64,000 bases of DNA from Blastobasis lacticolella (Eukaryota; Arthropoda; Insecta; Lepidoptera; Blastobasidae), in contig LR990061.1 of the NCBI GenBank assembly GCA_905147135.1, positions 1,542,026 to 1,606,025 on the forward strand. The letters are read 5' to 3'. The notes under the pieces are model-generated. The model was not told where the DNA came from. It saw nothing but the letters and a program-made list of their open reading frames with translations, and did no database searches. A program made the translations under genes and the position numbers. Shown piece by piece: positions 19,478 through 28,139 of the stretch. Within the stretch, counting starts at the first letter, position 1, and every line of letters begins with the position of its first letter.

Positions 19478-19872
19478 CATGTCGCAGCCGGATGGTTAAA
19501 TTAGCCGGTTCATTAAACGGCTACCTATTTAAGCAGTTATATAATTGAAAATTGGCCAAATTCATGAACTTTGAAAGTAAAGTCAAATGAACGATATTGC
19601 CTCGAGTTTACGGAGCTCTTCCAATCATTGTCATAATGCTAGCCTAAACTAACCGAATAGAAACCTAATGCAAACTATTATTATACTTTGAAGTTATTGT
19701 GGGTTGGTTAGCATTGGAACAATGTATGGAAGAGCTGCGTAAACTCGAGGCAATATCGTTCTTTCAACATCACTTTAAAATCTTATGAAACTGGCAAATT
19801 TTCAACTAAATAATTGCTCAAAAAGCTAGCCGTTTAGTTAACCGGCTAATTTAACCATATGGCTGCGACATA
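19478..19872. mobile_element. 395-bp palindromic foldback element
   Basis: Arms of about 170 bp: outer ATGTCGCAGCC...TTAAATTAGCCGG (from 19479) and CCGGCTAATTTAA...GGCTGCGACAT (to 19871); inner GAACGATATTGCCTCGAGTT (19589) and its complement (about 19748-19767). The loop is about 50 bp. No ORF; one copy in the window. Confidence 0.8.
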
Positions 19873-19896
19873 CATATAATTAATAAATTAAAATAA

Positions 19897-19965
19897 GTGG
19901 ACAAATTCACACAGCGCCATCTTGCCCCAAAGTAAGCAAAGCTTGTGTTATGGGTTATATACACT
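19897..19965 (-). mobile_element. SINE-B 3' end
   Basis: GGACAAATTCACACAGCGCC, CCCCAAAGTAAGCAAAGC and TTGTGTTATGGGTTA are the reverse of the last 65 bases of SINE-B. Confidence 0.8.
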
Positions 19966-20025
19966 CGTATTTGTAGTTTTTTCCCTTAATACGTTGTTTT
20001 AATGTTGTGGTGGTAGTTGTTGTCG

Positions 20026-20312
20026 GAGCGTCGGTGGCCGAGTGGTTAAGGTATCCGAGTCGTAAGCGAGAGGTACCGGGTTCGAATCTCACTGCGGCCA
20101 TGTAATAATGACTCTTTTTTGAGTTATGTACATTAGTTGAATGCTAACCGATGCTCTTACGGTGAGGGAAAACATAGTGATGAAACCCGCACATGTGTAA
20201 ACCTGTTAGCAGGGTCACGGGGATCGGATGCCAGTCGCTCCACTTTAATCCTGGATCATGATCCCGGACCCTCGTGCGCGAGAACCAACCGGTACATTAA
20301 CATCATGATGAT
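20026..20312 (+). mobile_element. SINE-A with tRNA-like head
   Basis: GAGCGTCGGTGGCCGAGTGG (A box), GGTACCGGGTTCGAATCTC (B box), TGAGTTATGTACATTAG, GGTGAGGGAAAACATAGTG; the body is shortened around CACATGTGTAAACCTG, and the tail is ACATCATGATGATTATT. The head is like a Ser/Leu-type tRNA 5' half; it lacks features of a working tRNA. Confidence 0.85.
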
Positions 20313-20469
20313 TATTATTTATACTTTGTTTTAATTTTGTGGTGTTAAAATTTATCATAGTCTATTTTACTTAATTAATAAAAATTGAGTACTAATCTCT
20401 TCGGACTAAGCCTTCGTATAATTATGTAGAGGTAAGTTCGTTTAATCATTAATTATAATTATACCCCAC

Positions 20470-20655
20470 AGGGTGCCAAGCAAGCCAGAGCTTCGCCAAG
20501 GGTATTAAGAGGCACACCTCGAGTGGTAAGCTCGTTGCGGTGCTGAATTTCGACTAGCTAAAGTACAAAACGGTCACCCATCCAGTTTCAGGACACTGCG
20601 TGCGTTGCTTAACTTCGATTCGCAAGCACGCTGCCTCTTAATAAGGCCGCTTCGG
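20470..20655 (-). mobile_element. 5S rRNA-derived repeat, better conserved copy
   Basis: On the minus strand: TCGAAGTTAAGCAACG, then 23 bases, then ACTGGATGGGTGACCG. These equal the box A and box C parts of the 5S rRNA internal promoter at about the right spacing. Downstream (TACTTTAGCTAGTCG to TTGGCGAAGCTCTGG) matches the repeat at 6540-6640 and not 5S rRNA. Confidence 0.6.
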
Positions 20656-20708
20656 TACATATATTTCCTTAAAATATACATATATCAGCATTGGTAAATA
20701 CATAAAAT

Positions 20709-21055
20709 AATCATCGTGGCGTTAATGTCCCGGTTTTGTTCTTGTGACTCGCACTCGAGGGTCTGGGGTCCCCTTGACAATGTCCCAGGATTTGGCAGAT
20801 CAGGTAATTACGGTGGAGCGACTGCCATTTGACCTCTGTGACCCTCCTGCCAGGGGAATCTGACCAGATTGGATCATGGTTACACATTCAGTCGCTTAAA
20901 TGTGCATGTTTCATAACGATGTTTTCCCCCGTCAAGTTAGTATTCAACTAGTGTACAAATAACTCAGAAAAGAGGCAATGGTACATGACCAAAACTCTGT
21001 ACCTCTCGCTTAAGAGTCAGGCACCGTTACCACTCGCCCACCGACGCTCCAACAA
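20709..21055 (-). mobile_element. SINE-A, near full length
   Basis: TGGCGTTAATGTCCCGG, CAGGATTTGGCAGATCAGG, CTGCCAGGGGAATCTGACC, TACACATTCAGTCGC, and the head CACTCGCCCACCGACGCTCC. The B box is damaged (CAAAACTCTGTACC), so the copy is unlikely to be transcribed by Pol III. Confidence 0.85.
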
Positions 21056-21330
21056 ACATAAGCACACAACACCCAAAAATACATTATGAAAATTTGAACC
21101 CCATATTGCTGAAGTCGAGCGTGTATCGCCCGCCCGTTGTTTGTTCGGTCTGGACATTGTTTGCCACCAAATTGATGTATGGAAGGTTACACGTCCGTGA
21201 CACATGCTCGAAGTGTTTATAGTCATACTAGTAACTAGCTCTCCGATTTGGCTGGAGCCGACCAACCCTCAGTTGCAGTCGATACTATCCTTATTAAAAA
21301 ATACATGTGGCACTCGGGGACTGCCGCGGT
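21056..21330. other. no recognised feature
   Basis: An 82-codon minus frame overlaps the SINE-A head; nothing else recognised. Confidence 0.45.
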
Positions 21331-21334
21331 AAAG

Positions 21335-21768
21335 CTATTGCATAGCATTTTTTATCAACTTATGCAATTATAATTATTTATTTATTTTATTTATGCAGTA
21401 TTTTTTTTTCTTTGATATTAATTTGAGCTTCGTACAGTCGTACCATATACATACACGTTAAGGTTCAGCTAGTCGCGGTCTCGAACACACTCGTGGACGC
21501 GGCCAAAAAGCACGCTATCTCACCTAGCATTGTGTCTAAAAGAGATAGAATCAGTTATGAGCAGTTAGCAGCTAGTCTACACGCATACGTCTAGTCGCAC
21601 GCACACAAACACCGTGCCGAAGTCTGCCGAACTGAAACGACGTTAATCGATGCACGGCTTTCAACGCCGCACCGCTGTGCCGGTCGGAGTGGGGGGTGTT
21701 AGGTTTTTCGTTACGGAATTTCTTGATTCGGTCGCCGCGCTCAAAGCCCGCGATAAAAGCTATGCAAT
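21335..21768. mobile_element. candidate TIR element
   Basis: AAGCTATTGCATAGC (about 21335-21350) and its complement GCTATGCAATAGCTT (about 21754-21768) bracket 400 bp, with CGCGGTA and TATCGCG next to them as further weak inverted similarity. No ORF or target duplication found. Confidence 0.4.
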
Positions 21769-21777
21769 AGCTTAAAA

Positions 21778-22020
21778 ATAATCATCTTAGCGTTAATGTC
21801 CCGGTTGTGCTCTCGTACACGAGGGCCCGGGGACCGCCTCGACCATGATCCAGGATTTGGCAGATCAGGCAATTACAGTGGAGCGACTGCCATCTGACCT
21901 CCATCACCCTGCTACCAGGGGAACCTGACCAGATTGGATCATGGTTACACATCCAGTCGCCTGAATGTGCAGGTTTCATCACGATGTTTCCCTCACCGTA
22001 AGAGCGTCGGATAGTATTCA
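21778..22020 (-). mobile_element. SINE-A body
   Basis: TTAGCGTTAATGTCCCGG, CGAGGGCCCGGGGACCGC, CTACCAGGGGAACCTGACC, CGCCTGAATGTGCAGG and CTCACCGTAAGAGCGTCGG. Head missing. Confidence 0.85.
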
Positions 22021-22329
22021 ACTATTGTATTCAAATAATAGTCAATGCAAAGTAGAAAATAAAATCGCTTTTGAATTAATTCGGGTGCGCTGCCTGGCGA
22101 GACGAACTTGGTCGTACGACCTACCACGTCTCTCGAACCCAAAAGCGACTTTATGTTGTACTGCGTAAGGATTAGAATCACCTTGACGGTTGATCGCCTC
22201 CAGCCGAAACGGAACGTCGGTTACTAGTTTTATCACTGTGTACCGGAAGCGAAAGCGAAAGGTACCGAGTTCAATTCCCTGTGCCGCCATGTACCAATGA
22301 CTTTTCTGAGTTAGGTATGTACATATCTA

Positions 22330-22490
22330 ATGTCTAGGTTATTTTATTGATAAAATAATTTACATTTATAATGACAATATACACTAATACCTACATCTAA
22401 AATACCAAAAATATATACAGTAATACATATAAAATATACTAAACTAAACCCTTATAAGATATAAATATTTTATTAACTAACTAAACTAAA
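22330..22490 (-). other. AT-rich 3' flank of the 22.5-23.1 kb remnant
   Basis: Downstream of the stop on the minus strand; ends near ATCAATAAAATAACC (22330-22345), which could be the element's polyadenylation signal and terminus. Confidence 0.4.
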
Positions 22491-23069
22491 TTAAAATAGA
22501 TGTAAAAAACCAGGGCCACGCGGTAAGGTGCCCATCATGGCGGCGGCATTCCCGCGCTGGATGGCGATACTTAACCGCTGCGCGAGAAAGCTGCCGGCAC
22601 GTGGGTCACCCGTCGCCTCCCTGAGCCGCTTACCAAGCTCCATGAAGAGCGAGTGTGCGCCCGGGCCCCACGGACCCAGTGTCTCGACACCAAATGCGAC
22701 AAACTCGTATTGGGCGCCGAGACAACTGTACTTGCCCACCTTCGAGCGCTCTCGTATCTCAGCCGCCGCGCCGGCCCGTTTAGCGGTTGCCGGAAGATAG
22801 GTCGCAGCTAGCGTGTCGGCGCACGTGGCGTCCCACACCAGCGGGCGACCCATCCTCCATGGTATCATAGACATCCCGTCAGGTCTCTTGCCATCGTCCC
22901 GTGCAATGTGTTGAGGTTCCAGGATTGCGGGGACGTTGGCGCTGACGAGAGACCGTCGCAGGATGTCATTGATCGCGGCGTGACGGGAGAGGCGGCCAGC
23001 GCTCGAAGAACAGGCAAGCCCATGGTGACCGAGGCGGTCAACACTCGCTCCACAAGAAGCACAACTATG
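22491..23069 (-). pseudogene. retroelement C-terminal ORF: zinc knuckle plus PD-(D/E)XK-like domain
   Basis: The frame is open for 192 codons, from just after a stop at 23070-23072 to the stop at 22491. Residues 3-20 read CASCGASVDRLGHHGLAC, a C-x2-C...H-x3-C zinc-knuckle-like motif; then RHAAINDILRRSL, KRPDG about 50 residues on, GRPLVWDATCADT, KVGKY, VETLGPWG and QRLSIAIQRGN. This C-terminal block is common in metazoan transposon proteins. The order zinc knuckle, PD, D, K resembles the restriction-like endonuclease end of R2/R4-type LINEs, which would nick target DNA for reverse transcription; that is inference from motif order. It is GC-rich against an AT-rich background and intact where present, but lacks any upstream reverse transcriptase, so it is a 5'-truncated insertion. 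Confidence 0.55.
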
Positions 23070-23079
23070 CTAAAATGCT

Positions 23080-23345
23080 GTACATAAATTGAACTCGGCG
23101 ATTTAGCTTGGATACTCAGGATGACAGATTCTGAGGTAGTTAGTTTCTTTTTTAGTCAGATTCAGACTATGTCAGATTGCCGATCGATAGACAAAACAGC
23201 TTGAGGAAACCTGCACACTGACGCGACTGAATATGTACCTATTCATGGTCCAATTTGGCTAAGTTCTCCTGTACACAGGGTCACGGAGGTCAGATGGCAT
23301 CGACTGCAGATACTGTTCAACCAGTCTCAGTGTCCGCCGCGGAAG
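23080..23345. other. SINE-A-like scraps
   Basis: CCTGCACACTGACGCGACTGAA and GGTCACGGAGGTCAGATGGCA (around 23208-23300) are diverged SINE-A body pieces on the plus strand; remainder unmarked. The motifs are quoted in part only. Confidence 0.4.
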
Positions 23346-23349
23346 ATCT

Positions 23350-23583
23350 GTAGCCGTATTCACAATGGCTCAGAAACGACAAAGGACCCCGCAAAAGTTC
23401 TTAGGAAAATGTAGTTTCAGTTAATTTTGATGAAATTTTCATATGTTATAGAGAGTAGAGTTTCCGTGGAATCTATCGGAATTCTGAATAACAGTTTTCG
23501 AATCGATCGACACGGATTCGCCGCTCACTAATTTCGTGTCGAATCGTTCGGAAACGGTTTCGAATCATTGTGAATACGGCTAC
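23350..23583. mobile_element. MITE with 18-bp perfect terminal inverted repeats
   Basis: GTAGCCGTATTCACAATG at 23350-23367 and its exact complement at 23566-23583; similarity continues inward (CAGAAACG versus CGAAACCG reversed). 234 bp, no ORF. GAAGA near both flanks might be the target duplication but does not sit flush with the ends. Confidence 0.75.
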
Positions 23584-23659
23584 TGAAGAGATGTAACATG
23601 CCTGTCTAAACAGTTCCCTGTAGTCTTTAGGGTATCCAGATTACAAGGAGAACTATTCG

Positions 23660-23830
23660 GATAAACAGGCATGAGGCATTTCACGTTAGTCCTCACAGTA
23701 ACAACGCACGACCTGCGGTTTTGCATTTTTTTCTTTCAATCTAAATGGATCAATCGTAGATGTTATGGGCGACAGTTACCGCTTATTAAGTGGCCTGTCG
23801 CCTCGTTTGTCACTGTGTAGTATAAAAAAA
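23660..23830 (+). mobile_element. LINE-H 3' end
   Basis: ACAGGCATGAGGCATTTCAC, TTAGTCCTCACAGTAACAAC, GATGTTATGGGCGACAG, CGTTTGTCACTGTGTAG and a poly-A. Full length of the same block is 36519-37068. Confidence 0.75.
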
Positions 23831-23834
23831 AGGT

Positions 23835-24190
23835 AATAAATTGTTTCGTCATTATTTAAATAGTTATTTTTCCTTTTTCATTGTAAATACCCTGTCTGCT
23901 TGTCTGTTTTATTGATAAATAATAAGTTATCGTCAACGTATAGAGTTGATTACGAGAAAGGTTTAGGTATTTCGTACGTTTTAGGCGGATTTGCGTCTAG
24001 TGTAGGTATATTAAAGAATAGAAAATACGAATTTAATTTGGATTAACCCTAGGTACTTAAGACTTAAGTCGTAACTTAATTCATTGCTCTGTTGGTAGCT
24101 ACCTGATATTGCTGTCTTAAAGGTCGAAAGTTCGAACCTGGATAAGTTGACATTTGGAATTAATTTGAAATAATTATGGTATCACCATCT
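23835..24190. other. no recognised feature
   Basis: AT-rich; nothing recognised. Confidence 0.5.
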
Positions 24191-24194
24191 ATCA

Positions 24195-24246
24195 TTATTT
24201 GCCAGTTGCGCTCCCGCGCGGCACGCGAGGGCCCTGGGTCCGCCTA
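24195..24246 (-). mobile_element. SINE-A-related tail variant
   Basis: CAGTTGCGCTCCCGCGCGGC and ACGCGAGGGCCCTGGGTCCG; the same variant tail is at 42040-42118 and 56260-56333 on the plus strand, ending GGGACATAACGCCAA. Confidence 0.55.
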
Positions 24247-24257
24247 AGGTATCTATT

Positions 24258-24293
24258 ATCATTGGCATAAATTGTATTAATTATGCCAATGAT
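24258..24293. repeat. 13-bp hairpin
   Basis: ATCATTGGCATAA and TTATGCCAATGAT separated by 10 bases. Short perfect palindrome beside the SINE tail variant. Confidence 0.7.
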
Positions 24294-24419
24294 GACATTT
24301 TAATTATAATTCATACGCCTTATAAGGTTAAATACATCTACTAGGCTAACTCATTTTAACACAGACCTGTATCTGTACATTTTAAGCACCATGTATTCTA
24401 GCACAGAATCATGCAATTT

Positions 24420-24650
24420 AGTTCGTAGAACAGATGGCCGATAGGGCAGTAAAGGTCTCGAGTGGCGACCATATACCGGAAGACGCAGCGTGGGTAGGCC
24501 TCCCATAACTTAGACCGACGACCTGGTAAAAATCGCAGGTACCAGCTGGATGCGGAAGGCACAGGAACGGCCTTTGTGGAGATCTCTGGGGGAGGTCTAT
24601 GCCCAGCAGTGGGCGTCTTTCAGCTGAAATGATTATGATTCTAGCAAATA
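24420..24650 (+). pseudogene. RTE-like LINE ORF C-terminus
   Basis: One frame reads TGRRSVGRPPIT, a stop, TDDLVKIAGTSWMRKAQERP, LWRSLGEVYAQQWASFS and the natural stop, followed by AAATGATTATGATTC. Upstream, a shifted GSK.LEWRP-type segment is present. Same LINE as 12020-12185 but longer at the 5' side. Confidence 0.75.
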
Positions 24651-24756
24651 AATAAATAATTTGATTGATTGTTTTCACAGAAAATGATCGTTTATTGAAT
24701 TAATTTATTGTTTGGTTTTCACAAATTATCTAATAATATTACTTTTCTTTCTTACA

Positions 24757-24845
24757 GGTAATGAAAGTCTCCAGAATTTAAAAGTAAGGCGAGTTGATGA
24801 GAACGGTAATGTGGTACTTATGTCTGTCGTACACACTCAAACCAC
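24757..24845 (+). other. candidate exon, weak
   Basis: A pyrimidine-rich run ending TTTCTTTCTTACAG (24743-24756) resembles a 3' splice site. The following frame encodes NESLQNLKVRRVDENGNVVL and more, up to the LINE-E junction near 24846. No protein family recognised and no matching donor or partner exon was found, so this may be chance. Confidence 0.2.
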
Positions 24846-25173
24846 TGGCCTCTACAGCTACATTCTTTCATCGCACCGCTTGCCATCGACAGGGAGTTCA
24901 TCCTCACACCTTGGAGCCAAATTGGTCGCGAACTATGCGGTTCCAAAGCAACTTTCTCCCACGCACACTAAGGTTGTGGAATGAACTACCTGGAGAGGTT
25001 TTCCCTGGAGAGTACAACATGGAGTTCTTCAAGAAAGGGGTTAAAAGGTTTTTACGGGGTCGGCAACGCGTTGGTGATGCCCCTGGTATTGCAAACGTCC
25101 ATAGGCTGCGGTGACTGCTTACCATCAGGCAGGCCGCAAGCTTGTTTGCCACCTTAGTGGTATAAAAAAAGAC
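24846..25173 (+). pseudogene. LINE-E ORF C-terminus and 3' UTR
   Basis: Encodes PRTLRLWNELPGEVFPGEYN, then FFKKGVKRFLRGRQRVGDAP and the stop near 25111, followed by TGACTGCTTACCATCAGGC, AGCTTGTTTGCCACC and TTAGTGGTATAAAAAAA. RLWNELP...FK..V..FL is the usual C-terminal end of CR1/Jockey-type non-LTR retrotransposon ORF2. The upstream HRTACHRQGVHPHTLEP part is in another frame, so there is at least one frameshift. The insertion is 5' truncated. Confidence 0.8.
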
Positions 25174-25252
25174 ATCTACATATTAGAAATACATTGAGAT
25201 CAGTGCACTCAAACTGTTTGAATGCTGGCCAGGTAAAAATAAGTTACACATG

Positions 25253-25416
25253 CAATATAACCATGATCCATTCTGGTCAGGTTCCCCTGTTAAAAAGGTC
25301 TTGGAGGTCAGACGGCAGTCGCCCCATTGTGATTACCTGATCTGCCAAATTCTGGATCATGGTCAAGGCTCACCCCGAGCCCCCGAGAGCACAACTGGGA
25401 CAATAACGCCAAGATG
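25253..25416 (+). mobile_element. SINE-A 3' half
   Basis: AACCATGATCCATTCTGGTC, GGTTCCCCTGTTAAAAAGG, GGATCATGGTCAAGGC and CAATAACGCCAAGATGGG. 5' truncated. Confidence 0.8.
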
Positions 25417-25419
25417 GGT

Positions 25420-25840
25420 CATCTTACTTTACATGTTTAGAACAATTAATATTACATTACAGATTGCCTTCCCCCGCCTTTCTTTTAACAAGCCGGTGTT
25501 CGCAACCTTTTTAAAGCACACCTAAGCGCTGTTCAAGACTAAGATAAGAATCAGGGCTGCTAAACCGTTCCCCTAATGGGGTCGAGTCTAAACACTTGTT
25601 ACACACCTCCATTAGCATAAGACTAGTGTTAGTGGTCTTTCGTGTTACAAATGGACTTAAACACAGGCTTTTGAAAATAGGTTTTAAGTCCCGCTTTTCT
25701 GGGATAGCGGCGGCGTCTTACAGCGGCCATAATAGATGTCCCTGAAATATTTAGCAAGTACGTGGGGTGCATTTAAAGTTTTGCGTAACTCATTAGTAAA
25801 ATAATTTACGTGTAAAGTAATATATTTACTGCTTTTCGGA
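25420..25840. other. no recognised feature
   Basis: Unmarked sequence. Confidence 0.5.
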
Positions 25841-25845
25841 GTAAT

Positions 25846-25906
25846 TTCCATTCTTCTTCTTATCGTGTCAATGATAATTAGGTTAAAGTATGTATGTATG
25901 TATGTA
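25846..25906 (-). repeat. short dispersed repeat ending in (GTAT)n
   Basis: TTCTTCTTATCGTGTCAATG and TAATTAGGTTAAAGTATG, then GTATGTATGTAT. The reverse complement occurs at 31565-31620, where it flanks the LINE-E inserted in the same tetranucleotide repeat. Confidence 0.6.
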
Positions 25907-25909
25907 TTT

Positions 25910-26640
25910 CCATTATATTTCAAACACTTTTTCTTTCAATCAAACCATTTTTGAAAACATGAGGATAATTGGTCTGAGGGCATGTTTTCCACTTATCACG
26001 GCTTCTTACGGTCCCGTAAATGTCAAACCTCGCGAGACACGTTTCATATGTTTATGTAATTTTGTTTTTTATACTAATGATAAAATAGTAGTTTATGCAA
26101 CTGTCATATAAAAGTGGGTATTAAAACATGAGTGTCTGTTTATCGGGAAAATAATTACACAAAAATATAAACAGAAAAAATTTAATTTTGAATTTGTTAA
26201 GGACAGCCTTCATTTGGCCGTATACATTTTAGGTATACAGCCGTGTCCGGGCGCCCGGCAAGAATTAAAAAATATAAGTGTTGCATAATGATTAAAAAGT
26301 TATTTTATGTTACAGCTGTCATGAAAATAGTATGGGAAATGCTGTATCATAAAGTAATTTTTTAAAATTTTATAGACTGTCGTGAAAAAAGTGTGTACTT
26401 AAACGACTGTTTTCGAATATGTAATTGGAACATTACGATATGAGTGTAGATAAAGCTTATTTTATCACAGAAGGTCCAATGGGTAAAAGGAGATAAGTGG
26501 CACAAGTGGTCAAGCCAGCAGTATTCCGGTCGTGACCTACGGGTTAGGGTGCCTCAGCTACATTCATGTACAAAAGGGCATCAAAATCGGTCCAGGCAGT
26601 TTCAAGAAAAAAGAGGCATTTAGCATTTATTTATTTATTT
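25910..26640. other. unmarked; weak repeat at 26385-26460
   Basis: CTTAAACGACTGTTTTCG and TGTAATTGGAACATTACG resemble, in reverse, 51585-51650. No gene recognised. Confidence 0.4.
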
Positions 26641-26643
26641 ATT

Positions 26644-27006
26644 TTGAGCGTCGGTGGCCGAGCGGTTAGACTATGCAACGCGTAAGCCAGAGGTCCCGGG
26701 TTCGAATCCCGCTCCGGCCATGTACCAATGACTGTTTTCTGAGTTATGTACATTAGCAGACAAACAGGCAAGCGGGCCACCTGATGGAAAGTGGTCTTAC
26801 GGTGAGGGAAAACATCGTGATGAAACCTGCACATTCAGGCGACTGGATGTGTAACCATGATTCAATCAGGTCAGGTTCTCCTGGTAGCAGGGCCATGGAG
26901 GTCAGATGGCAGGCGCTTCACTGTTATTACCTGACCTGCCAAATCCTGGATCATGGTCACGGCGGATCCCGGGCCCTCGTGCGCGAGAGCATTAACGCCA
27001 AGATGT
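26644..27006 (+). mobile_element. SINE-A with an embedded LINE-G segment
   Basis: Head GAGCGTCGGTGGCCGAGCGG, B box GGTTCGAATCCCGC, TGAGTTATGTACATTAG; then 26756-26796 is GCAGACAAACAGGCAAGCGG and CACCTGATGGAAAGTGG (reverse of the LINE-G end), replacing about 20 bases; SINE-A resumes at TCTTACGGTGAGGGAAAAC and ends ATTAACGCCAAGATG. Confidence 0.85.
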
Positions 27007-27009
27007 TTT

Positions 27010-27765
27010 TTATTTATTTATTTATTTTACAGTTTTTCAGCAATCACATTTGGTTACAATAAAGTATGGATATAAGTAGTACAGCCAATTACATATTTGA
27101 ATTAACAGCGACATGATTACGGAGTATATGCAGGTTGAGAATTATCTATACTAACAATAAAGAGAAAAGATTTGTATTTTTATTTGTAGTGAATAAACTC
27201 AAAGCTACTGACCGATTTAAAAAATTATTTTACTAATAGTAGGCTAGATTATCATTGAATAACATAAGTTACTCTTTATCCCTTGAAAATAATAAATACT
27301 CGCGGGAACGTTGATTATTCACTGAGATCCGAACAGCACGCAATAACGGCAAAATGTTATGCCGCACGACTTCAAAATCGGTCCCTAGCAGGATCTGACT
27401 ATAACTAAAGCCCAGACAGATAGGTAGATGCCAGCACACAGTAAAGAATATATTGCACGTGCGTGGAGCGCAGACATCAGCCGAGGTCTCAGAGTAATCC
27501 CACGCGTATGCTGTACATAGGCCGGGAGCTTGCTGAAAAAATGTTTTGTTATTATTATCAAAATAAAGTATATTTATTCCATGACACAATGTAACAAAAA
27601 CGTTGTTAAAAAACATCGTTATTATGTTTACCTATACCTACATATTTCCATTTGATACAAAGTGTGAGTCCAGTTTCAGTGAGGCACACTAAAATTGTAC
27701 CTGGACTTAAAACGTAAACAAAAACAAAGCTGCGATCGTCCGAAAGGAAGTGACTCGGCAGTGCT
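27010..27765. other. mostly unmarked; Helitron-like 5' motif near 27145
   Basis: TCTATACTAACAATAAAGAG and AAAGATTTGT resemble a repeat start also seen near 33118. A 115-codon minus frame (27269-27616) has no recognised domain. Confidence 0.4.
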
Positions 27766-27770
27766 AAAGG

Positions 27771-27856
27771 CTACGGCTTGCATTTAACCTCAACTCATCT
27801 GATGCGATGATAAGGTCGAAAATGTAGCATGCGTGCCTAGAAAATACCTATGATGT
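27771..27856. repeat. R-L dispersed repeat
   Basis: CTTGCATTTAACCTCAACTC, GCGATGATAAGGTCGAAAAT and TAGCATGCGTGCCTAGAAA match 3997-4115 and 37849-38003. Confidence 0.6.
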
Positions 27857-27859
27857 GAA

Positions 27860-28139
27860 GAAATAAATAATAAACCGGGCAAGTACGAGTATAAGGAGGG
27901 TTCCGAACTAACGAAATATAAAACATTTCATCCAAAGTTCATCTGCTCTTTGGATGAAGTGTTCTGCATTTGTAAGTTCGAAACCATGATACGTGTAGGA
28001 CACTGAATCCTTCTATTACCCAATGGGGCACATACACTACACATCATGGGAGCAAAAATGAGTCTTAGAGTGGACTGTTATAGGCTGTTAATTTTGTGTG
28101 ATAGTTTTACCTGCAGCTATTAAAGTTAAAAAAAAGTAA
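27860..28139. other. no recognised feature
   Basis: Unmarked spacer upstream of LINE-G. Confidence 0.5.

Noticed and set aside
20520..20640. 5S rRNA gene
   Set aside because: Only the internal promoter part matches; the 5' start and 3' domain of 5S rRNA are missing.
27269..27616. 115-codon minus frame
   Set aside because: No recognisable domain, no splice context, and its end lies in repeat-like DNA; length alone is not enough in AT-moderate sequence.
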